DNA from: CAZQLW01 sp964639875
GTDB taxonomy: Archaea > Nanobdellota > Nanobdellia > Woesearchaeales > GW2011-AR9
DNA length: 8,002 nt
Reading direction: 5' to 3'
Assembly (NCBI GenBank): GCA_964639875.1
Contig: CAZXEM010000049.1
Span: 1-8,002, forward strand
Shown here: piece by piece, positions 1 to 6,233 of the stretch
Layout of the letters: every line of letters begins with the position of its first letter
Numbering within the stretch: the stretch's first letter is position 1
Made by a program: the position numbers and the translations under genes
Notes under the pieces: generated by a model
Databases searched by the model: none
Told to the model about the DNA's origin: nothing
Seen by the model: only the letters and a program-made list of their open reading frames with translations

Positions 1-61
1 TCAGAACCAACTGGGAGCGAGAGGCGGCATGCGCTCACTCCGTTCGCTTAGCCTCCTATTT
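1..61. repeat. GC-rich partly self-complementary element, possible terminator
   Basis: Bases 11-56 are GC-rich (31 of 46) against AT-rich surroundings. Several short inverted matches overlap: GAGGC at 21-25 with GCCTC at 51-55, AGCGA at 16-20 with TCGCT at 44-48, and GAGCG at 15-19 with CGCTC at 32-36. These pairings compete, so no single fold is certain. On the plus strand the 21-25/51-55 stem is followed by a T-run at 59-63, so it could end a plus-strand gene arriving from the left. No coding region is supported here. It may equally be a dispersed intergenic repeat. Confidence 0.35.
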
Positions 62-1975
62 TTATAACAATGATGATAATTTAATTCTATTGTTCAAAGG
101 AATTTCTTCCGCATCAATAAACATTCTTTGCCATAATTCAAAATTTATTAACGTAAAAAGCTGTTTACCATGAATTAATTTTGATTGTGAATAGTTATCC
201 CATATTTTTTTCAAATAATAGTAATTAAAATAACCTCTCTCTTTAACATTAGAGTGAGTAAAAAGTTCTTCTGCTAAACCTTTCAGTTCTTCTTTATACC
301 ATCTGTCAAGTGGCATAAAGAAAGCATGTTTCTTGACTTGTGTATCTGGTAAAACTTTTTTTAATGCTTGACGTAAAACATGTTTAGTTTGACCATGATT
401 AATTTTAAGCTTACTTGGAAGAGTAGTTGAATATTCAACTAAACGATGATCTAAGAAGGGTACTCGTCCTTCAATTGAATGGGCCATTGTCATCCGATCA
501 TTAATGTGTAAAACATAATTTGGCATCCACTTTTTCATATCATTGTAAAGAAGTTGGTTAAGAATAGGTTTCCTTTGCTGTTGAAACTGAGCAATGTTTA
601 AACTTATTTCTTTAATTTTTTCAGTAAAAAGCAACTGGTTATCTTTATTGCTCATAATAGAAGTTAAATCAAAATACGCTTTTTCTTTATTGTTAAAATC
701 TTTAAAAAAATCTACTACTTTTTCTTTACCTTTGTTTCCCATAGAAGAAGGATACTGGAAAAATTTATCCAAAACAGTTACCGGAATTTTATCAATTAGT
801 CCTGCTTTAAGCATAGCAGGGACAAGTTTAATTTTACTTGCTTGTAAAAATGTTTTATACTGAACATAACCAGCAAATATTTCGTCAGCACCCTCACCAG
901 AAAGGACCACTTTAACTTTTTTTGAAGCTAATTCTGATAACTTAAATTGAGGGATTATAACCGGGTCTCCATGCGGCATGTCTAAATGCCAAATTAGTTT
1001 GGGTAAAGTTTCCGAGATGCTATCTTCAACAACAATTTCATGGTGTTCAGTATTAAAATGGTCCGCAATTTTCCTTGCTTTCGTTAATTCATCAACTTCA
1101 TCATTATAATTAAAACCAACAGAAAATGTTTTTACTGGCCCAGAATCATCTTCATTTTTAATTTGTGTAGCTAAAGCAGTTATTGCTGCTGAATCTATTC
1201 CGCCCGATAAGTAAACTCCTACCGGAACATCTGCAATTAATCTTCTTTTAACAGAATCTGTTAATAAGCCTTTAACAGTTTGACTTGCGTTTTTAGTACT
1301 AAATTTTTTAATATTGGGAACGGGAACATCCCAAAATTGGTTAAAATTAATCTGACCATTTTGTAATGTTAATGTATTTCCAGGTAATAATTTTTTAATC
1401 CCTGCAAATAGTGTGTCTTCACCAGGAACATACCTTAAATTCAAATAACTCTTTGCTGCTTTAATGTTAACTATCCGAGGAACTTCTGCAAGTAAAATGG
1501 GTTTAATTTCAGAAGCAAAAATAAATTTTTTTTCATCCCAATAATAATAAAGTGGTTTAATTCCTAACCTATCTCTGGCCAGGAAAAGTTTATTTTTTTT
1601 CAAGTCATAGATACAAAAAGCAAATTGCCCATTAAGTTTTTCAACAACTTTTTCTCCCCACTGTTCATAACCATGAATTATTACTTCCGTATCAGTATTA
1701 GAATTAAACTGATGATAGTACTGTTCCAACTCTGCCCGTAACTCTGAAAAATTATAGATTTCACCATTAAAAACAATTAAAATTGAACCGTCTTCGTTAG
1801 GCATAGGCATGTTACCAGCAGCAGATAAATCAATAATACTTAACCTTCGATGTCCAAGAGAAATACCTTTATCTAAATAAACTCCTCCCTGGTCCGGCCC
1901 CCGATGATGAATAATAGAAATCATCTTCTTTAAAAGCTCTTTATCTTCCCAATTAAAACCACAAATCCCACACAT
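62..1975 (-). CDS. asnB: Glutamine-hydrolysing asparagine synthetase-like amidotransferase
   Basis: This 637-residue protein is a complete AsnB-type enzyme. The N-terminal class II glutamine amidotransferase domain begins MCGICGF, giving the nucleophile Cys2. It also carries HRGPD at 24-28, RRLSIID at 43-49, FNGEIYN at 69-75 and TDTE at 94-97. The C-terminal ATP-pyrophosphatase domain carries the loop SGGIDS at 257-262 and a later SGEGADE motif. The family makes asparagine from aspartate, ATP and glutamine-derived ammonia. Members in polysaccharide clusters, often 600-650 residues like this one and longer than E. coli AsnB, can instead amidate sugars or sugar acids. It is the last gene of the glycosylation operon, 16 bases after the glycosyltransferase stop, with no clear Shine-Dalgarno site. 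The family call is near certain. The true acceptor (aspartate or a glycan carboxylate) is not decided by the sequence. Confidence 0.95.
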   Translation of the reverse strand: MCGICGFNWEDKELLKKMISIIHHRGPDQGGVYLDKGISLGHRRLSIIDLSAAGNMPMPNEDGSILIVFNGEIYNFSELRAELEQYYHQFNSNTDTEVIIHGYEQWGEKVVEKLNGQFAFCIYDLKKNKLFLARDRLGIKPLYYYWDEKKFIFASEIKPILLAEVPRIVNIKAAKSYLNLRYVPGEDTLFAGIKKLLPGNTLTLQNGQINFNQFWDVPVPNIKKFSTKNASQTVKGLLTDSVKRRLIADVPVGVYLSGGIDSAAITALATQIKNEDDSGPVKTFSVGFNYNDEVDELTKARKIADHFNTEHHEIVVEDSISETLPKLIWHLDMPHGDPVIIPQFKLSELASKKVKVVLSGEGADEIFAGYVQYKTFLQASKIKLVPAMLKAGLIDKIPVTVLDKFFQYPSSMGNKGKEKVVDFFKDFNNKEKAYFDLTSIMSNKDNQLLFTEKIKEISLNIAQFQQQRKPILNQLLYNDMKKWMPNYVLHINDRMTMAHSIEGRVPFLDHRLVEYSTTLPSKLKINHGQTKHVLRQALKKVLPDTQVKKHAFFMPLDRWYKEELKGLAEELFTHSNVKERGYFNYYYLKKIWDNYSQSKLIHGKQLFTLINFELWQRMFIDAEEIPLNNRIKLSSLL

Positions 1976-1991
1976 TTTTCAAATAAAAAAA

Positions 1992-2951
1992 TTATTTATT
2001 ATTATTATCTTTAATTTCTTTCTTTTTTAATTTGTAAAAAATTTCTTCCTGTAATTGCCTGTTCCTACCTAGCATGTCTGCTAATAATCCTAAAATCATT
2101 AAAAGTATTCCAATGATGATCAAAAAAACGTTAGCATAAACAACAATCAAATAAGGATCAACTTTGGTAATTATTAACCAACGAATAAAAAGAATTAAAC
2201 TACTAACAATTCCTAAACTGCTTAAAAAAACCCCTGGCACGCCAAAAAATTTTAAAGGTTCATAATCACGAGTACTCCTTACAATAATTAATGAAACTTT
2301 TAAACCATAAGAAAGAACATTAGTAACTACCCGGGATTTACCTTCCCTTTCACCTAAAACTTTACAAGCAACTTCTTTTATTCGAAAACCTTTCTTTACT
2401 AAATCAATAAAAACTTCTTGGGTGTAAGTAAACTTTCCAAACAAAGTTAGACGTAAAGCCGCTTCTTTAGAATAAGCACGAAACCCACATTGAGTATCGG
2501 AATAATTCTTTTTAAGAAAGAAATTTAAGATTCTAGCAAAAAGTTTGTTGCCAAAAATTTTAATTTTGGGCATTTTAGGAATAAGATTCAAATCTTTAAA
2601 ACGTGAACAAGTAACCATATCTGCTTCGCCATCAATAATTGGTTTTAACAACTTAGAAATATCTTGTGGATTAAACTGACCGTCAGCATCAATGTTAACA
2701 ATCACGTCAGCACCCATTTTTAACGCTTGATTAATTCCGTCACGGAAAGTTGTTCCTAACCCTAAATTAGTTTTATGAGAAATTACTTTATCAGCACCAG
2801 CTTTTTTTGCTATTTTAACCGTCTGATCATGCGAGCCATCATCAATTACTAAAACTTTAACTTCATCTGCACAATCACGAGGGATCCAAGTGATTACTTT
2901 AGCAATAGTATTTTCTTCATTATATGCTGGAATCATTACAACTACTTTCAT
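1992..2951 (-). CDS. Family 2 glycosyltransferase, DPM/AglJ-like, with two C-terminal TM helices
   Basis: This 319-residue enzyme has an N-terminal GT-A fold. Visible motifs are MIPAYNEENT at 6-15, DDGS at 37-40 (nucleotide binding), DADGQ at 88-92 (the metal-binding DXD-type site), QCGFRAY at 154-160 and EREGKSRV at 201-208. Two hydrophobic segments at about 235-262 and 266-294 anchor it, followed by a charged tail. This layout matches polyprenyl-phosphate glycosyltransferases (dolichyl-phosphate mannose synthase, archaeal AglJ, bacterial GtrB), which move a sugar from a nucleotide donor onto a lipid phosphate at the cytoplasmic face. The start is supported by AGGTGA at 2958-2963 (minus), six bases before the ATG and overlapping the upstream TAG stop, so translation is probably coupled. 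The sugar and the exact lipid acceptor cannot be read from sequence. Confidence 0.9.
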   Translation of the reverse strand: MKVVVMIPAYNEENTIAKVITWIPRDCADEVKVLVIDDGSHDQTVKIAKKAGADKVISHKTNLGLGTTFRDGINQALKMGADVIVNIDADGQFNPQDISKLLKPIIDGEADMVTCSRFKDLNLIPKMPKIKIFGNKLFARILNFFLKKNYSDTQCGFRAYSKEAALRLTLFGKFTYTQEVFIDLVKKGFRIKEVACKVLGEREGKSRVVTNVLSYGLKVSLIIVRSTRDYEPLKFFGVPGVFLSSLGIVSSLILFIRWLIITKVDPYLIVVYANVFLIIIGILLMILGLLADMLGRNRQLQEEIFYKLKKKEIKDNNNK

Positions 2952-2957
2952 ATTATT

Positions 2958-2963
2958 TCACCT
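2958..2963 (-). promoter_or_regulatory. Shine-Dalgarno site AGGTGA for the glycosyltransferase
   Basis: AGGTGA on the minus strand lies six bases before the ATG at 2951 and overlaps the TAG stop codon (2962-2964) of the upstream gene. It fixes the start of the glycosyltransferase. It also contrasts with operon-leading genes in this window, which appear leaderless. Confidence 0.7.
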
Positions 2964-3963
2964 ATAAAACAAATGATAAACTCACACAGATTATTTGTAC
3001 AAAATAAATAGAATAAACAACTTTACGTTCAGTTGTTTTAAATTTTAATTTATTCAATAAATTAACCATAACGTGTTCTAAACCATAAATTTTTTCATAT
3101 TTTGGAACTAATGTATTATCATCTTTAATTTTTGCAAAACTTTCCTTTTTAAATTTCCCTCTTAATTTTAAGAAAAACTCAATAATGTAAGGGATAAACA
3201 AAATTAAAAACAATTTTTCTAAATTTGCAAAAATTGCAATTATTGCTGCTAAAGCACCAACTGTATAAGTTAAAGTGTCACCTGGAAAAATTTTTGCTGG
3301 ATAACGGTTATAAAACCAAAAAGCAATCAAAGCAGAAACCATTAAAAGAGCAACAATCGTTAATCCAGGAGAACCATTAACATAACTAAAATATGCTAAT
3401 GTAGATAAAATAATTATTCCCTGGCCGGCTTCTAAACCGTTATACCCAGCAAGCATGTTAAAACCGTTTGTTCCTACTAAAATTATTGCTGGGATAACAA
3501 TTAAAGGGTAAATTAATCCCAAATCAAAAGGCCCAATGAAAGGTAATGACATTACTCTTGTTCCAGCGTTAAGAGCCATAACAGGCATTGCTACAAGTAA
3601 AGTTAAAAGAGGTTTTTGCCATTGTTTTAAACCAATTTTCCACCCTAAAACATCATCAATTATTCCTATAATTCCCGCTAGTAAGATTGCAGTAAGAATT
3701 GCTAAAATAGTGGTAATGTTGGTATTAGCTTTAAAAATAAAAATTCGCATTGCAATGTAAACCATAATTCCGATAATGAATCCTAATAAAACTGTAATTC
3801 CTCCCATTTCAGCAATTACCTTTTCTTCACGTTTATGAATATCTTTTCCAACCAAACCTGCTTTTTTAGCCCTTTTAATCCAGAAAGGAATAATTAACCA
3901 AGTAATAAGAAAAATACCAAAAAAAAGTAGTACAAATTGTGATGAAGTGGGTAGATTAATCAT
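2962..3963 (-). CDS. Alg7/AglH-like polyprenyl-phosphate sugar-1-phosphate transferase
   Basis: This 333-residue polytopic membrane protein belongs to the MraY/WecA/Alg7 superfamily (glycosyltransferase 4). It has roughly ten hydrophobic segments. Key motifs are EMGG at 52-55, the catalytic IIDDVLGW at 101-108 (D103, D104), GTNGFNMLAGYNGLEAG at 164-180 and FPGDT at 226-230. The NMLAGYNGLEAGQG stretch is closer to eukaryotic Alg7 and archaeal AglH than to bacterial MraY or WecA. The family transfers HexNAc-1-phosphate from a UDP-sugar to dolichyl or polyprenyl phosphate, the first step of lipid-linked glycan assembly. It leads the operon, with the glycosyltransferase and AsnB downstream. A TATA-like box about 28 bases upstream of its ATG suggests a leaderless message. 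Substrate specificity is inferred from family resemblance. Confidence 0.92.
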   Translation of the reverse strand: MINLPTSSQFVLLFFGIFLITWLIIPFWIKRAKKAGLVGKDIHKREEKVIAEMGGITVLLGFIIGIMVYIAMRIFIFKANTNITTILAILTAILLAGIIGIIDDVLGWKIGLKQWQKPLLTLLVAMPVMALNAGTRVMSLPFIGPFDLGLIYPLIVIPAIILVGTNGFNMLAGYNGLEAGQGIIILSTLAYFSYVNGSPGLTIVALLMVSALIAFWFYNRYPAKIFPGDTLTYTVGALAAIIAIFANLEKLFLILFIPYIIEFFLKLRGKFKKESFAKIKDDNTLVPKYEKIYGLEHVMVNLLNKLKFKTTERKVVYSIYFVQIICVSLSFVL

Positions 3964-3985
3964 TATAGCTATTTTTGCGTTCTAT

Positions 3986-3996
3986 CATATATATAA
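3986..3996 (-). promoter_or_regulatory. TATA-like promoter of the glycosylation operon
   Basis: An alternating TATATATA run read on the minus strand is centred about 28 bases before the ATG at 3963. That is the usual archaeal TATA-to-start distance, so transcription would begin at or next to the start codon. It faces away from the mbf1 promoter. Confidence 0.6.
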
Positions 3997-4036
3997 TTTT
4001 TGAATTTTAACTCTATTTTCTGACAACTATCGAGCA

Positions 4037-4062
4037 AGGTTATGCTGGAAAATGGATAACCT
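4037..4062. repeat. 7-bp inverted repeat in the divergent promoter region
   Basis: AGGTTAT (4037-4043) and ATAACCT (4056-4062) are perfect complements separated by 12 bases. The repeat lies between the two divergent TATA boxes, about 40-75 bases upstream of each inferred start. That suits an operator or a small RNA hairpin. No binding protein can be named. Confidence 0.35.
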
Positions 4063-4084
4063 AAACTAGTTCATTTGCGTTAGA

Positions 4085-4096
4085 TTTTAATATAAG
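4085..4096 (+). promoter_or_regulatory. TATA-like promoter of mbf1
   Basis: TTTTAATATAAG is centred about 26 bases before the ATG at 4117. The spacing fits leaderless archaeal transcription and supports that ATG over the TTG at 4105. Confidence 0.55.
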
Positions 4097-4116
4097 TTCG
4101 TTATTTGTTCAATAAA

Positions 4117-4578
4117 ATGCCACTTTGTGAAATGTGCGGAAAAGAAAGCAGGTTAATAATTGCTGATGTAGAAGGTGGAGAACTAAAAGTTTGTTCTAAC
4201 TGTGTAAAGTATGGCCAAGTGAAAAAAAGTTCGCCACAAGCCAGAAGAACCCAATTTAAACATAAGAAAAATATTTCTAAGCCGCAACAAGAATTTAAAG
4301 TTGTTAGCAATTATGGTCAATTAATCAAATCTGCTCGAGATGGAAGAAAAATGAAACAGGAAGATTTTGCTAAATTTATTAACGAAAGAGAAAGTGTTTT
4401 AGGTAAATGGGAAAAAGGCTTATTAAAACCCAGATTAGATATTGCCAGAAAACTAGAAAAGAAATTAAACATAAATTTGGTTGAAAAAGAAGAAGTTAAA
4501 GCAGTAGATATGGAAAAAAAGAAACCAAGTGAAGGTTTTACTTTAGGCGATTTCATTAAAATCAGAAAAAGAAAGTAA
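4117..4578 (+). CDS. MBF1-like zinc-ribbon/HTH transcription factor
   Basis: This is a 153-residue archaeal multiprotein bridging factor 1 homologue. An N-terminal zinc ribbon uses C4, C7, C26 and C29. A basic linker follows at about 35-60, then a Cro/C1-type helix-turn-helix at about 66-122, containing MKQEDFAKFINE and ESVLGKWEKG. It ends in the typical TLGDFIKIRKRK tail. MBF1 proteins act with the basal transcription apparatus or ribosomes, and their role in archaea is poorly defined. I chose ATG 4117 because it gives the usual MPxCEMCG beginning and has a TATA box at the right distance. A TTG at 4105 would add four residues. The gene is divergent from the glycosylation operon and convergent with the UbiA gene, with 27 bases between the stops. 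Family certain, targets unknown. Confidence 0.93.
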   Translation: MPLCEMCGKESRLIIADVEGGELKVCSNCVKYGQVKKSSPQARRTQFKHKKNISKPQQEFKVVSNYGQLIKSARDGRKMKQEDFAKFINERESVLGKWEKGLLKPRLDIARKLEKKLNINLVEKEEVKAVDMEKKKPSEGFTLGDFIKIRKRK

Positions 4579-4605
4579 TTTGAAAATAATTCTTTACAAA
4601 TCAAT

Positions 4606-5463
4606 TTAAACATATAAAAGTACAATAGTTACAATTACCCATAAAAATACCCCTATAAGCATCTCTGGATCTTTGACAATCTTTTCTGGATGTCGAGCAA
4701 TAATTGAACCTTTGTTAATCAAGTAAAGATAACGAAAAATTACAAACAAAGCAAAAGGTAAAGTAAACAATAAATTCTGGTGAATACTTAAAAAACAGTA
4801 AAGAGCGTAAGAAATAGTTAATAATGTCGTTGAAATGGTCATTAAAGAAGTTGTCAAGCCATGATTATATTCACGAAGTACTTTTCTTGTTTTTTGAGCT
4901 TTATCTTTTAATAAGTTTATGTCAGCATGCCTTTTTCCGATTGAAAGGAACAAAGATAAAAAAAATGGACATAAAATTAACCAAGGAGAAATTTTTACAT
5001 TGATTAAGTAAGCACCAGAAATTGCTCGGCCAACAAAAAGGGTCGCGATGGTTAAAATGTCAGCGAAAAGAATATTTTTAAGAAAAATATTGTATAATTG
5101 GCTCAAGATGAAAATGGCCATGATTAAATAAAAAAATACTTTACTAAGATACAAAGCCAGAATTAAACTTATAATTATAAACATTAACGCCATGATTATG
5201 GCTGAAAATAACTTTATTTTCTTTGCAACTAAAGGTCTACTTCTTTTTTCTGGATGAAACTTATCTTTTCTAAGATCAATAAAATCGTTGATAATATAAT
5301 TACTTGAAGAGATTAAACAAAGTGAAACAAAACCCAGAAATGTTAAATAGATGTCATTAGAATAAAATAAATTACCTGAAAAGAAAACTGCTAAGAAAAT
5401 CACTAGGTTTTTATACCACTGCCTTACTCTTAACAAGTTCACCCAATCTTTTAGATTACCCAT
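4606..5463 (-). CDS. UbiA-family prenyltransferase, decaprenyl-phosphate phosphoribosyltransferase-like
   Basis: This 285-residue membrane protein has about eight or nine hydrophobic helices. Near the N-terminus, LRVRQWYKN at 11-19 is typical of the decaprenyl-phosphate phosphoribosyltransferase (DPPR synthase) branch of UbiA. The first Asp motif is N59-D60-x2-D63-x3-D67, followed by HPEKRSRP at 70-77, as in that branch. A conserved YNxxLK at 123-129 and GKRHAD at 176-181 complete the pattern. DPPR synthase moves 5-phosphoribose from PRPP to a polyprenyl phosphate, the first step towards lipid-linked arabinofuranose or ribofuranose donors. Other archaeal UbiA proteins make ether lipids or menaquinone precursors, but I see the closer match here to DPPR synthase. 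No epimerase or phosphatase partner is in the window. Family firm, exact reaction likely but not proven. Confidence 0.85.
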   Translation of the reverse strand: MGNLKDWVNLLRVRQWYKNLVIFLAVFFSGNLFYSNDIYLTFLGFVSLCLISSSNYIINDFIDLRKDKFHPEKRSRPLVAKKIKLFSAIIMALMFIIISLILALYLSKVFFYLIMAIFILSQLYNIFLKNILFADILTIATLFVGRAISGAYLINVKISPWLILCPFFLSLFLSIGKRHADINLLKDKAQKTRKVLREYNHGLTTSLMTISTTLLTISYALYCFLSIHQNLLFTLPFALFVIFRYLYLINKGSIIARHPEKIVKDPEMLIGVFLWVIVTIVLLYV

Positions 5464-5479
5464 TTTTTACCATTTTTTC

Positions 5480-5492
5480 ATGCTTTATTAGT
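5480..5492 (-). promoter_or_regulatory. Probable TATA box of the UbiA gene
   Basis: The minus strand reads AACTAATAAAGCA, centred about 24 bases before the ATG at 5463. A second AT-rich candidate lies near 5511-5523 and would give a leader of about 30 bases. The first repeat copy (5489-5501) overlaps this box. Confidence 0.4.
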
Positions 5493-5566
5493 TAATTTTA
5501 GGTAAATCTCTTTTATTAATATTTAGTAATTCTAAACTTTAGTTAGCTATATCTAGTTAATTTTAG
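5489..5566. repeat. Two direct copies of TAGTTAATTTTAG
   Basis: TAGTTAATTTTAG occurs at 5489-5501 and again at 5554-5566, 65 bases apart start to start. Related TTTAGTTAG pieces lie at 5538-5546 and 5562-5570. They sit in the 120-base gap between the methyltransferase stop and the UbiA start, with one copy over the UbiA TATA candidate. Paired regulator sites are possible, but low complexity in AT-rich DNA could also produce this. Confidence 0.4.
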
Positions 5567-5583
5567 TTAGGTTTGAGATTACT

Positions 5584-6228
5584 CTACTTAATTCTATTTA
5601 CAAAGAAACATAAACCTTTTTTAATATAAGATTTTACGATAAAACCATTTTTTTCTAAAAAAGAAGTCCATTCTGAAAACGAATAATTATTAATTTCTTT
5701 TTGTTTATGCCATTGATTAACATTTTTTTCTGCAATGACCATCACAAAATATCCATTATTTTTCATCACTCTTCTTACTTCAGATAATAATTGTTGACAG
5801 TTCTGAATATAATTTAAAACAAATATTGCAGTAACAGAATCAAATGTGTTAGATTTTAAATGAAACTTTTTTTCTAAATCGCCAATCACTTTTTCTGTAC
5901 AATTATCATTAAATTGTAACATTTTTTCAGAAAAATCAAAACCAACTGAAGGAATGTAAGAATAAGCACCACAACCCAAATCAAGATTTTTTAGATTTTT
6001 TTCTTTTTTTAAAAATGCTATTTCTTTTTCAATCAGTATCCTTTTTTCTTTTTCAATTTTATTTTGCCACATGAACGCTTCACCATTCCAGAAAGCTTCA
6101 TTGTTTTTTGGCCAGCCTTTGGCCCAACTAATTTTATGAGAAATTTTTTTCAATTTTTCTTGAACATCTAACCCATATTGTAATTCTATCATTCCAGAAA
6201 GAAAGTTTGTTTCGGGATCAGTTTTCAT
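5584..6228 (-). CDS. Class I SAM-dependent methyltransferase
   Basis: This 214-residue protein has a Rossmann-type Methyltransf_11 domain. Motif I is LDLGCGAYSYIP at 82-93, the acidic D98 in GFDFS likely binds the SAM ribose, and FDSVTAIFVLNYI at 129-141 is the usual motif IV region. LLSEVRRVMKNNGYFVMV at 147-164 matches motifs V and VI. An 80-residue N-terminal part of unclear function precedes it, containing a charged, helix-prone stretch at about 56-80. The acceptor substrate is unknown. ATG 6228 is preferred, five bases after the transporter stop. An in-frame TTG at 6237 overlapping that stop would add three residues. There is no Shine-Dalgarno site, so it is probably read as the second gene of the transporter operon. 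Confidence 0.85.
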   Translation of the reverse strand: MKTDPETNFLSGMIELQYGLDVQEKLKKISHKISWAKGWPKNNEAFWNGEAFMWQNKIEKEKRILIEKEIAFLKKEKNLKNLDLGCGAYSYIPSVGFDFSEKMLQFNDNCTEKVIGDLEKKFHLKSNTFDSVTAIFVLNYIQNCQQLLSEVRRVMKNNGYFVMVIAEKNVNQWHKQKEINNYSFSEWTSFLEKNGFIVKSYIKKGLCFFVNRIK

Positions 6229-6233
6229 TTTAT

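Noticed and set aside
594..863. Plus-strand open frame of 89 codons
   Set aside because: It lies wholly antisense to the conserved asparagine synthetase gene and shows no recognisable motif.
3536..3760. Plus-strand open frame of 74 codons
   Set aside because: It is antisense to the Alg7-like gene; its hydrophobic pattern mirrors the membrane helices on the other strand.
4037..4062. Riboswitch or structured RNA in the divergent region
   Set aside because: Only one 7-bp stem is visible and the inferred leaderless starts leave it outside both messages.
4105..4116. TTG start for mbf1
   Set aside because: ATG 4117 gives the normal MBF1 beginning and sits at leaderless distance from the TATA box.
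4101..4625. Minus-strand open frames at 4101-4310 and 4317-4625
   Set aside because: Both are antisense to the well-supported MBF1 gene, and the second also overlaps the UbiA 3' end.
5467..5481. Tiny upstream reading frame (MKKW, stop) before the UbiA gene, in the same frame
   Set aside because: The likely transcription start is at or near 5463, so it would not be in the message; its A-rich make-up makes it likely by chance.
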